From Spirochaetota bacterium (GTDB lineage: Bacteria > Spirochaetota > Spirochaetia > Treponematales > Rectinemataceae): 59,220 nucleotides of DNA. This document shows positions 15,940-25,738 of the stretch, in pieces; positions within the stretch are counted from its first letter, which is position 1; each line of letters starts with the position of its first letter. The notes below the pieces were generated by a model that had not been told where the DNA came from, did not search any database, and saw only the letters and a program-made list of their open reading frames with translations. The translations under genes were made by a program, and so were the position numbers. The stretch lies in NCBI GenBank assembly GCA_026398595.1, contig JAPLSO010000028.1, positions 1-59,220 on the forward strand, read 5' to 3'.

Positions 15940-16732
15940 AGTGCCTCACCTCTTCGGCTGTCTCGGTTGTGCCGCCCTCGAGGAGCCGCGCGAGCCTGGT
16001 CCTCACCTGTTCCCCCGATATGCCATAGTAGAGCTTTGAGTCGTAGGCGAGAGAAAGGGCTCCTGTCTCCTCGGAGACAACGAGGACGACGGCGTCCGAC
16101 TCCTCGGTTATGCCAAGAGCGGCCCTGTGCCTGGAGCCGAAACTCTTCTTGATGTCCTGCTGGTCGGACACGGGGAGAAAACAGGCTGCCGCCGCCAGTC
16201 TGCCATCCTGGATGATAGCCGCGCCGTCATGGAGGGGGTTGTCGTGGGCGAAAATAGTGACGAGGAGGCTGGTCGAGAGTATGGCGTCGAGCTTGATGCC
16301 CTTGTCGATGGTTTCCTTGAGGCCGACATTGCGGGAAAAGACGAGGAGGGCTCCCCGTTTTGTCTGGGCGAGGATTTCGCAAGCCGTCACCGATGCTTCT
16401 ATCTGACTCGCCCTGGGCTGCGCGTTTTGCTTAAAGAGCCTTCCCTGGCCCAAGTGCATGAAGATCTTGCGGAGTTCAGGCTGGAAGATGATCGCAAGGC
16501 CGATGACAAGGCCGGGAGCGACGATGCCCAGGACCCAGGTGACCGTCGAAAGATTGAGGAAGAAAGCAAGGGCGTAGATGCCGGCGAGGAGGAGTATACC
16601 CTTGACGAGCTGTATGGCCTGGGTTTTTACGAGGATCTGGTAGGTGTTGTAGATGAGGAAGGCGAGGAGAAGGACATCAAGGATTGGCCTTACATAGGAG
16701 GAGAATAATGCCGGCACGGCGCTCAAATCCAT
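15929..16732 (-). CDS. cdaA: Diadenylate cyclase CdaA (DacA), makes c-di-AMP
   Basis: 267 aa from ATG 16732 (MDLSAVPALF), chosen because an AAAGGA site precedes it and the family starts with three N-terminal helices here; the longer open frame upstream overlaps folP and is not family-like. The DAC domain carries DNPLHDGAAII (DGA motif) and GSRHRAALG (RHR motif), both needed for ATP binding and catalysis. It sits between folP and cdaR in one operon. Confidence 0.95.
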   Translation of the reverse strand: MDLSAVPALFSSYVRPILDVLLLAFLIYNTYQILVKTQAIQLVKGILLLAGIYALAFFLNLSTVTWVLGIVAPGLVIGLAIIFQPELRKIFMHLGQGRLFKQNAQPRASQIEASVTACEILAQTKRGALLVFSRNVGLKETIDKGIKLDAILSTSLLVTIFAHDNPLHDGAAIIQDGRLAAAACFLPVSDQQDIKKSFGSRHRAALGITEESDAVVLVVSEETGALSLAYDSKLYYGISGEQVRTRLARLLEGGTTETAEEVRHYEA

Positions 16733-16752
16733 CTGCTTTCCTTTGTTCCGCT

Positions 16753-17601
16753 TCAGTCCCGCCAGCCAACGATGGCCGAATAGGCGCTCAATGCGTCCAC
16801 CGTCGCGGCGACATCGTGGACCCTGAGGATATCGGCACCCTGAGCCCATGCGGCGCATGCGGCCCCGAGGCTTCCCGCCAGCCTTCCCTCGACACTCTTG
16901 CCGGTCAGTTCCCCTATCACGCGCTTCCTGGATAGGCCAACCAGGACAGGATACCCGCATTCCTTCAGGAGATAAAGCCTTTCGAGGAGATCGAGATTAT
17001 GGGCATGGTTTTTCCCAAAACCGATTCCGGGATCGAGGACGATACATGAAGGGAGAATACCAGCCTCGAGGGCTCGTAATACCCTCTCAAGGAGGATGTC
17101 ACGCACTTCGACGGCGCAGTCGGCGTAACTCGGCTCTTCCTGCATGGTCGCAGGCTCGCCCCTCATGTGCATAAGGACAATGGCTGCCCCGTACCTCGCC
17201 GCTGTCGAGGCCATCCCGGGATCCTTCAAGGCCGATATATCGTTGATGATGTCAGCGCCCTCGTCGAGGGCTGCCCTAGCTGTTGCCTCGTGGCGCGTGT
17301 CCACCGAGACGATGGCCTCGGAGGATCTGTGCCGAAATTCCCTCAGGGCTGGAATGAGCCTTGCCTTTTCCTCAGTCGGGTCCAGTTCGTTCGAACCTGG
17401 CCGCGTCGATTCGGCGCCGAAGTCGAGAATGGAAGCTCCTTCCTGGATAAGTGCCTGACCGCGGTCCGCGGCCTCAAGGGGGTCGATGCGGCGGCTATCG
17501 GCGAAGAATGAATCAGGGGTGAGGTTGACAATGCCCATGACGAGTGGCGCAAACCCGCACTCGAGGGTTCGGTTACGAGGCAGCGATAGGGACCGTTTCA
17601 T
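16753..17601 (-). CDS. folP: Dihydropteroate synthase
   Basis: 282 aa. Pterin-binding signature MGIVNLTPDSFFADSR, then DFGAESTRPGSNEL, and later CIVLDPGIGFGKNHAHNL and LVGLSRKRVIG. It condenses pABA with the pterin pyrophosphate in folate synthesis. The start overlaps the dxs 3' end by 29 bp; cdaA follows after 20 nt. Confidence 0.96.
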   Translation of the reverse strand: MKRSLSLPRNRTLECGFAPLVMGIVNLTPDSFFADSRRIDPLEAADRGQALIQEGASILDFGAESTRPGSNELDPTEEKARLIPALREFRHRSSEAIVSVDTRHEATARAALDEGADIINDISALKDPGMASTAARYGAAIVLMHMRGEPATMQEEPSYADCAVEVRDILLERVLRALEAGILPSCIVLDPGIGFGKNHAHNLDLLERLYLLKECGYPVLVGLSRKRVIGELTGKSVEGRLAGSLGAACAAWAQGADILRVHDVAATVDALSAYSAIVGWRD

Positions 17602-19474
17602 AGTCGCTCCTGGCCCCAGCAGGCTCAGCCTTGGCTTTTAGAATGGCATAGAGCGAGGCTTCGTCCAGCCCCGCCTCGGTAAGGAGTTCCCCGCGTGAGG
17701 CCTGGGCGAGAGGTCGTGCGGCGAAACCGAGGAGGCTCAAGCCCACCCCGATGGAACGCCTGGATAGTATGGAGGCAAGGGCTTCGCCTACACCACCTAT
17801 TTTCGACCCGTCCTCGATGACGACGATTTCGGAATACCCCGAACAAAGCGCCGCAATATAATCCTCGTCGATCGGAGCGGCGAATCTGAACGAATAAACA
17901 TCGACGGAAATGTCGAGAGTTTCGAGTCTATCCGAGGCACTCGAAGCTATCGGCACGAGGGGACCCAGGGCGCAGACGAGAATTCTCGCCTTCGGTCTCC
18001 TCCTCGCCTGGACTCCCCGTCCCCAGACGAGAGGTTCGAGACAGTATTCCTCGTCGCACTCGGCCTTGGCCTTTGGATACCGCAGGGCTACGGGGCCTCC
18101 GTGGTTGAAGGCCGCGCGCAGGAAGACATCCAGTTCGGATGGGCTGGATGGGGCGAGTATGGACATGTTGGGCATGGAGCGAAGAAGGGGGATGTCGTAG
18201 AGTCCTTGGTGGGTTTCACCGTCCTCCCCGACGGCCCCTGCCCTGTCCAGAGCGAAAACGACATCCAAATTAGGGAGGGCGACATCGTGGAGAACCTGAT
18301 CGACAGCCCGTTGGAAGAAGGTGGAATAGAGGGCGACGATGGGCTTGAGACCCCCTGTAGCCAGCCCGGCGGCGAAGGCGACGGCATGCTGTTCGGCTAT
18401 GCCGACATCGTAGACACGCGTGGGAAATTTGTTGGCCATGGCCTCGAGCCCCGTCCCCTTGGCCATGGCTGCGGTGATGGCGACGATATTCCCTCGCTCC
18501 GAGGCGATATCGAGGATGCTACGTCCGAAGAGTTCGGTAAAGGAAGGTCGCGACACCTGAACGTCGGGACAAAAAGGCGATACGCCATGGAAGGCCTCGG
18601 GATCCACTTCGGCCTTATCATAACCTTTCCCCTTTCTGGTGACGATGTGTATGACGACAGGTCTTTCGAGGCGGCGTGCCTGCTGGAACACACTAGTGAG
18701 CATGGGAATGTTGTGGCCGTCTATGGGACCGACGTACTCGAATCCCAGATCGGAGAAGAAATTGTTCTTGAAAAAGACAGCCTTCACAGCCCGCTTGCTC
18801 CTGACGATCAAGTCGGTGAGATAGGGGCCGAAGTAGGGAATTGTCCCCACTAGACCGTCGACTCTCCTCCTGAAGGTTTGATACTTGAGGCTGGCGGCGA
18901 GGCGGGAGAGATAGCGGGAGAGGGCGCCGACGTTCTTCGAAATGGACATCTTGTTGTCGTTGAGGATGACGATGAGGGGCAGACCAAGGGGGGCGACATT
19001 GGAGAGGGCCTCATAGGCGAGCCCGGCTGTCAGCGCCCCATCTCCGATAACGGCGACGACCCTGCCGGGCTGGCCTCTCCGGTGCCATGCCGCGAGAAGA
19101 CCGAGGGCCGACGAAATCGAGGTCGAGGAATGTCCCGTCTCGAAGATGTCATGGGGACTCTCCGACCGCTTGGGGAAGCCCGAGAGTCCGTCCTTCTGCC
19201 GTATGCGTGAAAAGAGATCAGCCCTGCCTGTCAGCAACTTGTGGGTATAGCACTGATGGCCTACGTCCCACACAATGGCATCCTTTGGAGACTCGAAAAC
19301 GCGGTGAAGGGCTATCGTCAGCTCGATCACGCCGAGGTTGGAAGCGAGGTGGCCTCCGTTTTTAGTCACGGTAGACAGGATGGTCGCGCGGATCTCCTTG
19401 GCTAAGGCGCGGAGATCGGATTCCTTGAGTTTTCTCAGATCGTCAGGCGAATGAATGTTTTCCAATAGGCTCAT
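17573..19474 (-). CDS. dxs: 1-deoxy-D-xylulose-5-phosphate synthase
   Basis: 633 aa from ATG 19474 (MSLLENIHSPDDL), the usual DXS length; a longer open frame upstream lacks family similarity and covers another gene on the opposite strand. Thiamine-diphosphate motifs include GGHLASNLGVIELTIALH, GDGALTAGLAYEALSN...NDNKMSIS and the catalytic Glu in VGIAEQHAVAFAAG, plus GEDGETHQGLYDIP. It makes DXP, the entry point of the MEP isoprenoid pathway. This matters here because an HMG-CoA reductase is also present (49693-51000). First gene of the dxs-rluD operon. Confidence 0.97.
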   Translation of the reverse strand: MSLLENIHSPDDLRKLKESDLRALAKEIRATILSTVTKNGGHLASNLGVIELTIALHRVFESPKDAIVWDVGHQCYTHKLLTGRADLFSRIRQKDGLSGFPKRSESPHDIFETGHSSTSISSALGLLAAWHRRGQPGRVVAVIGDGALTAGLAYEALSNVAPLGLPLIVILNDNKMSISKNVGALSRYLSRLAASLKYQTFRRRVDGLVGTIPYFGPYLTDLIVRSKRAVKAVFFKNNFFSDLGFEYVGPIDGHNIPMLTSVFQQARRLERPVVIHIVTRKGKGYDKAEVDPEAFHGVSPFCPDVQVSRPSFTELFGRSILDIASERGNIVAITAAMAKGTGLEAMANKFPTRVYDVGIAEQHAVAFAAGLATGGLKPIVALYSTFFQRAVDQVLHDVALPNLDVVFALDRAGAVGEDGETHQGLYDIPLLRSMPNMSILAPSSPSELDVFLRAAFNHGGPVALRYPKAKAECDEEYCLEPLVWGRGVQARRRPKARILVCALGPLVPIASSASDRLETLDISVDVYSFRFAAPIDEDYIAALCSGYSEIVVIEDGSKIGGVGEALASILSRRSIGVGLSLLGFAARPLAQASRGELLTEAGLDEASLYAILKAKAEPAGARSDYETVPIAAS

Positions 19475-19588
19475 CTTTAGCGAGGATAGCACCAAAGCCC
19501 CCAAGTTTCCAGCGCCAGGTTGAGCGGCTGTAATCCGGCCAGGACAATTCCCCTTGCGGACCATTAGGAAAGCCGGCACAATCCATCC

Positions 19589-20017
19589 ATGCCGCCCCTT
19601 CGACTGCTCGTCCTCCATCTCGGACAAGGGCTCACCTATGGGCCCCTTCGAGAGCCAGGGCCTGCGTCCGAGTCCTCCCCTCCTTCCATGCCAGAAGCAG
19701 GAGCGGAATGGCTTTTCGCCTATGCCGACACAATATTGGAGCCAGACGCCAAGCTTCACGAGGAATTTCAAGGCAAAGCCGTCGATCCGGAAGAGTTGGG
19801 CCCCGGAATTTTTCGCGTCGACCCAGGCGATTATTTTTTCAGCCAATGGGATACGGAGGATTTCAAGGAACCTATAACGGGGCTCCGGGCTTTCGCCGAG
19901 GCCGTCGAGGATGAATCCAAGAATAAAGGCAGAAGAACAAAGGGGCCCTGGATGCTCCGCGTCCTTCACAAGGAAGGCGGGACGCGATTCCAGGGCTTTA
20001 AGAGGATCTCGGTCTAG
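19589..20017 (+). CDS. Hypothetical acidic protein (unrecognised)
   Basis: 142 aa between divergent dxs and convergent alaS. It reads PPLRLLVLHLGQGLTYGPLRE, then a segment rich in acidic and aromatic residues (EWLFAYADTILEPDAKLHEEF, FFSQWDTEDFKEPITGLRAF) and ends RVLHKEGGTRFQGFKRISV. No known domain, signal peptide or membrane segment was recognised. It fits precisely in the gap and ends 6 nt before the alaS stop, which supports a real gene. Codon content is protein-like, while the antisense frame is rich in Arg/Pro/Gly. A start further downstream is possible. Confidence 0.6.
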   Translation: MPPLRLLVLHLGQGLTYGPLREPGPASESSPPSMPEAGAEWLFAYADTILEPDAKLHEEFQGKAVDPEELGPGIFRVDPGDYFFSQWDTEDFKEPITGLRAFAEAVEDESKNKGRRTKGPWMLRVLHKEGGTRFQGFKRISV

Positions 20018-20023
20018 GCCCGG

Positions 20024-21814
<1,791 letters not shown>

Positions 21815-21911
21815 GGGCGAAGTGTACGCGGGAGCGCATGGAGCGTCAATTGGAGGGCCCTCGAGCCGTGGTCGGGCTATAAAACGCAAAAAAAATGATA
21901 CGCCCTATATC

Positions 21912-21927
21912 GAATGATTGTTCATTC
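21912..21927. promoter_or_regulatory. Inverted repeat, candidate TetR operator before the epimerase gene
   Basis: GAATGA-TTGT-TCATTC lies 41 bp upstream of the ATG at 21968, overlapping the likely promoter region (TATATA just after it). Size and symmetry fit a TetR-family operator; the regulator at 22905-23594 is a candidate ligand, by proximity only. Confidence 0.45.
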
Positions 21928-21967
21928 ATTATATACTGGAGTTAGGATTGCGAAGGAGAGGAAGGGA

Positions 21968-23014
21968 ATGAAGATCTTAGTAACGGGTGGTTTCGGCAAC
22001 GTCGGTCGGAGCACGGTGACGGCCTGCCTGGAGGCCGGCCACGAGGTCACCATCTTCGAGAGAATGGACGCCCTCAAGCATAGTGGCAGGGGGCTCGCGG
22101 CCCTCCTCAAGGGAAGATGGAAGGGCTGCAGAATCGTGACCGGCGACATCAGGTCGGCTTCCGATCTCAACCGCGCACTGGCTTTAGTCCCCGGAGGTCC
22201 CGACGCCGTCATCCATCTCGCCGCCATCCTCCCACCCGCCTCGGACAGGAACGAGGCCCTCGCCTGGGACATCAACGTCGAGGGCACAAAAGCCCTCATC
22301 GACGCCTGCCTGCGGCAGGAAAAAAAGCCTCGGTTCATACTCGCTTCATCCATCGCCACCTACGGCGACAGGATCGACGACTATTGGATCTCTGCCTCCG
22401 ATCCACTATGCCCTTCCGATCTCTATTCCAGGTCGAAAGTAGCCTGCGAAGGCGCCCTGCGCGGCTCGGGTCTCGATTTTACTATCCTGAGACTTTCATA
22501 TGTCGTCTGGTCGAAGTGGTTCCCCTTCGATCCTCTTCTTTTCTCGATGCCCCTCGCCACGAAAATCGAGATCGTGCATACCCAGGACGCGGGGCGCGCT
22601 TTCGCCTCGGCTGCGGCCTCTCAAACGGTCGCGGGCCTCACCCTGGATATCGGGGGCGGATCGAGCTGCAGGACGACCTTCCGGGTCTATCTGGACAGGA
22701 TTTTCATCCTTTTCGGTCTGGGCAATTCCGACTTCCTTCCCGACGACGCGTTCGCCCGAGGCAACTTTCACTGCGGCTGGTACCGGGACTCGGACGAGGC
22801 TGAGAAACTCCTAGGTTTCAGGCGCAAAAGCCTCGAGGACTTCTACGAAGAGGTACGGTGGGAGGAAAGGTTTGTGCGTCCCGCAGCCCGTATCGCCAGC
22901 GTTTTCATCCGACCTTGGCTCCTGGCCAAGAGTCCTCTGCTGCGGGAAGAGCGCCGAGATCGGGCAGGGAACAACCGAGCGCGCCTTCAACTGTCGAAGT
23001 CAGAAAAGCGATGA
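21968..23014 (+). CDS. NAD(P)-dependent epimerase/dehydratase (extended SDR)
   Basis: 348 aa from ATG 21968, which follows GGAAGGGA. The Rossmann motif TGGFGNVGRS is at the N-terminus; the acidic residue region GDIRSASDL, the DAVIHLAA strand, an SSIATYGD strand and the catalytic YSRSK (Tyr-x3-Lys) follow in order, as in the extended short-chain dehydrogenase family (UDP-sugar epimerases and relatives). Substrate cannot be told. Its last 110 bp overlap the convergent TetR gene, which is unusual and may mean the true C-terminus was extended by loss of an earlier stop. Confidence 0.85.
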   Translation: MKILVTGGFGNVGRSTVTACLEAGHEVTIFERMDALKHSGRGLAALLKGRWKGCRIVTGDIRSASDLNRALALVPGGPDAVIHLAAILPPASDRNEALAWDINVEGTKALIDACLRQEKKPRFILASSIATYGDRIDDYWISASDPLCPSDLYSRSKVACEGALRGSGLDFTILRLSYVVWSKWFPFDPLLFSMPLATKIEIVHTQDAGRAFASAAASQTVAGLTLDIGGGSSCRTTFRVYLDRIFILFGLGNSDFLPDDAFARGNFHCGWYRDSDEAEKLLGFRRKSLEDFYEEVRWEERFVRPAARIASVFIRPWLLAKSPLLREERRDRAGNNRARLQLSKSEKR

Positions 23015-23594
23015 GGTTCTCCCGGCTTATGGTGATGCCGGAGTGAAAGATGAGCCGCATCACCTCGAGGCTCCCCAAAAGAAAGACGGCGAGGCCTGTC
23101 CTGAAATAGGCTCGATCGAAGGTTTCGGCTCCGCCTTTAAAAGCGCTATATCTTTCGATGATCTGGACGACCAAATCGGCGAGGAAATCCAGTTTTTCCT
23201 CAAGGCCCGAGTCCTTCCCCGCCCGTACGAGGAGGATGGCGATGAGGTCGAGGTCGCGGAAGAGGCCGGGGAGAGCCACCTTGACCAGATAGGACAGTTT
23301 GACGAGTTCCCCCTGGGCTGGGTCGGCTGAAGCCGCGGCTTCAGCCGGGATCAGGGCCTTGGCAAAGGCCAGGCCTTCGAGGAGGCCATCGCGGAATTCC
23401 GCCCATCCTTCCTCGACGATGGTCGTCAGTATCCCTTCCTTGGAATCGAAATAGGTGTAGAGACTACCCACAGGTATGCCAGCCAGACGGGCAAGTTCGG
23501 TCATGGAGGTTGACTCGTAGCCCGCGTGGGCGAAACGCTTCTTGGCCTCGCTCAGGATGGTCTGCCGCTTGTCCTCGTCCTTTCTGCGCGCCAT
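22905..23594 (-). CDS. TetR/AcrR-family transcriptional regulator
   Basis: 229 aa. The N-terminal TetR helix-turn-helix is clear (RQTILSEAKKRFAHAGYESTSMTELARLAGIPVGSLYTYFDSKEGIL). The C-terminal ligand domain is all-helical with no recognisable specificity. The start codon overlaps the stop of the asparaginase-like gene as TGATG, so the two are co-translated and the regulator probably senses a metabolite connected with that gene or with the convergent epimerase. Confidence 0.9.
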   Translation of the reverse strand: MARRKDEDKRQTILSEAKKRFAHAGYESTSMTELARLAGIPVGSLYTYFDSKEGILTTIVEEGWAEFRDGLLEGLAFAKALIPAEAAASADPAQGELVKLSYLVKVALPGLFRDLDLIAILLVRAGKDSGLEEKLDFLADLVVQIIERYSAFKGGAETFDRAYFRTGLAVFLLGSLEVMRLIFHSGITISRENLIAFLTSTVEGALGCSLPDLGALPAAEDSWPGAKVG

Positions 23595-24097
23595 CAGATG
23601 GCCGCCTTGCTTTCAAAAACGCCTATCTCCTTATTCTTCATCACCTTATCCCAGTCGAAGATTCGTCCGTTCATGGCTATATAAACCCCGGGTTCGAGGA
23701 GCTGGACGGCGGCGAAGGCCGTGCCGAAATTGAAAAGGGCATCCGAGTCCTGAATCTGATAGGGTACCATGGCTCCGGTGAGTACAATCGTTTTGCCAAG
23801 ATGTGCGTTGCCCAGAAGTGAAGCTGTCGTCGCCATGGTGTCCGTGCCGTGAGTGATGACGATTCGCGTTTCGGGGGCTTTTTCGCAGGCGGCCAGAACC
23901 GATTTCCTGTTCGTGTCCTGCATCTGGAGGCTGTCGATCAGCTGGTTGAGTTCGATCTCCACGGGGATGATCACCCTTGCCCGCTTGAGGATTTCGGGGA
24001 GATGGCTCTCCCTGAAGGTCAGTTCGCCCCGTATCGCGTCGTACTGTTTGTCAAAGGTTCCGCCCGTTACGATGACCCGAATAGCTTCATGGTGCAT
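23594..24097 (-). CDS. Single-domain asparaginase-like protein
   Basis: 167 aa from ATG 24097 (MHHEAIRVIVTGGTFDKQ). Both active-site blocks of L-asparaginase I/II are visible: TGGTFDK near the N-terminus and VITHGTDTMATTA further on, plus KTIVLTGAMVPY. Ordinary asparaginases are about 330 aa with a second domain; here only the N-terminal catalytic domain exists and the protein ends at ...GVFESKAAI, directly coupled to TetR. Such stand-alone asparaginase-domain proteins are known but their reaction is not established. Confidence 0.82.
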   Translation of the reverse strand: MHHEAIRVIVTGGTFDKQYDAIRGELTFRESHLPEILKRARVIIPVEIELNQLIDSLQMQDTNRKSVLAACEKAPETRIVITHGTDTMATTASLLGNAHLGKTIVLTGAMVPYQIQDSDALFNFGTAFAAVQLLEPGVYIAMNGRIFDWDKVMKNKEIGVFESKAAI

Positions 24098-24233
24098 GGC
24101 TGAAGTATGGGGCCAAAAGGTCTTTTTGTTAAGTGATCGGCATGGCAAGAAGAAGGACATCGGAAACAGAAAGATATTAATTCATTATTTATTATATACT
24201 TAGTAGCCACTTTACCGACCACTTGACCAGATT

Positions 24234-24256
24234 GCTTCTATCTTTAAAATAGAAGC
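24234..24256. promoter_or_regulatory. Inverted repeat in the asparaginase/transglycosylase divergent gap
   Basis: GCTTCTAT-CTTTAAA-ATAGAAGC is a perfect 8-bp inverted repeat about 52 bp before the transglycosylase start. It could be an operator or an RNA hairpin; there is no T-run to make it a terminator. Confidence 0.4.
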
Positions 24257-24307
24257 GCCTGGATATCGGCAGTTCTTGCGATACCCTTACGGGGCAAGGA
24301 GCGATTA

Positions 24308-25027
24308 TTGAGCTTACGTAATTTTTGGCATCTGCGAACCAAGGGAGCCGTGTTCTTATGCGTGGCAGTGATGATTCTGGCTGGCTGCTCCCCCTCCCGC
24401 GGAGCCAATCTTGACCTGGACAGCGAGGTGCTTTCACTCGCCCTGGATGAGAAAAAGTTGCCCTTGAACATCGAAGACAAGATCCAGAACAACACTATCA
24501 ATGTCTATTATCAGAACAGCGGCACAAAAGCCCGCGTGGTGGATTTCTTCACCTCGCTCACGCGGTCGAAGCCTGTCGCCTTGGCAATACTGGACAACGC
24601 AGCCAAGCGTAGCGTGCCGGCAGGACTGGCTTTCGCCATAGCCTACGAGGAGAGCCGCTTCAACCCGAAAGCCTACAATGAGAATCAGAACTCCATAGAT
24701 AGAGGTCTTTTCCAGCTCAACTCGACAACCTTCCCCGGCATGAGCGAGACCCAGGCCTTCGATCCAGCCTACAACGCCAAGGAAGGAGTCCATTATTTCA
24801 AGCGCATCCTGGAGTCGGCAGGAAACGAAGTATCAGCCCTCGCCATGTACAACGCCGGCAAGACCAGGGTATTCCAGAAGGGGGCCCCCGTCACCACCCT
24901 GGACTACATCGCCCGCATCCTCAACTATGAGAAGAACATCGATAGGCTTTTCACCGGAAAGATCGTCGCGCGAAACGCGATGCTCGCCAATATACGGATG
25001 GGACTGCTAGCAAAGGGTGCCTACTAA
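24308..25027 (+). CDS. Lytic transglycosylase-like lipoprotein (SLT domain)
   Basis: 239 aa, TTG start at 24308 after AAGGAGCG. A lipoprotein signal peptide ends with the lipobox LAGC (Cys about 27). The SLT/goose-lysozyme-like domain has the catalytic Glu in AIAYEESRFNPKAYNENQN and the downstream DRGLFQLNSTTFPGM and ALAMYNAGKTRV motifs. It should cleave peptidoglycan glycan strands from the periplasmic side while lipid anchored. Its stop overlaps the convergent TetR stop. Confidence 0.92.
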   Translation: MSLRNFWHLRTKGAVFLCVAVMILAGCSPSRGANLDLDSEVLSLALDEKKLPLNIEDKIQNNTINVYYQNSGTKARVVDFFTSLTRSKPVALAILDNAAKRSVPAGLAFAIAYEESRFNPKAYNENQNSIDRGLFQLNSTTFPGMSETQAFDPAYNAKEGVHYFKRILESAGNEVSALAMYNAGKTRVFQKGAPVTTLDYIARILNYEKNIDRLFTGKIVARNAMLANIRMGLLAKGAY

Positions 25028-25623
25028 GCCTTTTTGATCTTGGAAGTAAGGAGCAGTATCGCCTCATCGAGGGCGGAAGCGTCCTTCTTGCCGAGGACGG
25101 TGATCCTGAACACCGCGGCTTCGATGAGGGCATAGAAGAGCTCGCTCGTCGCCTTGACTGAGATATCCTCGGAAAACTCCCCCCTTCTCTTCCCCTCGAT
25201 CACGATGACGGCGAAGATATGCCTCATCCGTATCGTCCGGCGCCTGACCCTCTCGTCGGGGTCGCCCCCCGCGGTCTTTAGCCTTAAAAGGTAATCGAGG
25301 ACAACCGAGAGGAGGCGCGACTCATCGGCGCATTCCTTGACGACCATTTCGCCGACCAGGGCCAGCTTTTCCGCGCAGGACAGATCCTCACGGCCGCAGA
25401 CGGTGCGTATTTGGGTTTCCAGTCCCTCCAAGAATTGCTTGATGCAGGAGGAGAAGATCTCCCTCTTGTTGGTAAAATAGAGGTAGAGTATCGTTCGCGT
25501 TATCCCGCAACGCTCGGCTATCTTCTGGAATGTCGTGTCCTTGTATCCTTCGACGACGAAGACATCGAGTGCCTTGTCCAATATTTCTTCCTTGCGTTTG
25601 TCGTGCTCGACGGGTATCGACAC
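25024..25623 (-). CDS. TetR-family transcriptional regulator
   Basis: 199 aa from a GTG at 25623, preceded by GGAGG at suitable distance; a TTG start 11 codons earlier is possible but would place the operator-like repeat inside the gene. The helix-turn-helix reads RKEEILDKALDVFVVEGYKDTTFQKIAERCGITRTILYLYFTNKREIF across consecutive segments. The C-terminal domain is helical and unassigned. Divergent from the GH13-like gene with the inverted repeat at 25642-25657 between them, so autoregulation and control of the GH13-addBA unit are plausible. Confidence 0.9.
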   Translation of the reverse strand: MSIPVEHDKRKEEILDKALDVFVVEGYKDTTFQKIAERCGITRTILYLYFTNKREIFSSCIKQFLEGLETQIRTVCGREDLSCAEKLALVGEMVVKECADESRLLSVVLDYLLRLKTAGGDPDERVRRRTIRMRHIFAVIVIEGKRRGEFSEDISVKATSELFYALIEAAVFRITVLGKKDASALDEAILLLTSKIKKA

Positions 25624-25641
25624 TTCTGCCTCCGGTGTTGG

Positions 25642-25657
25642 CTTGTAAGTATACAAG
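25642..25657. promoter_or_regulatory. Inverted repeat, candidate TetR operator
   Basis: CTTGTA-AGTA-TACAAG sits in the divergent gap, 19 bp upstream of the TetR GTG and about 80 bp before the GH13-like start. Its symmetry fits a TetR dimer site; binding is inferred. Confidence 0.55.
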
Positions 25658-25738
25658 TCCAGGTTCCGCTTGTGTAGTGCGGCGGAGCGTGAAGCCTCTC
25701 AACTTGTGCGCTGCAAAAGCCGGAGCTATTATAGAGTC

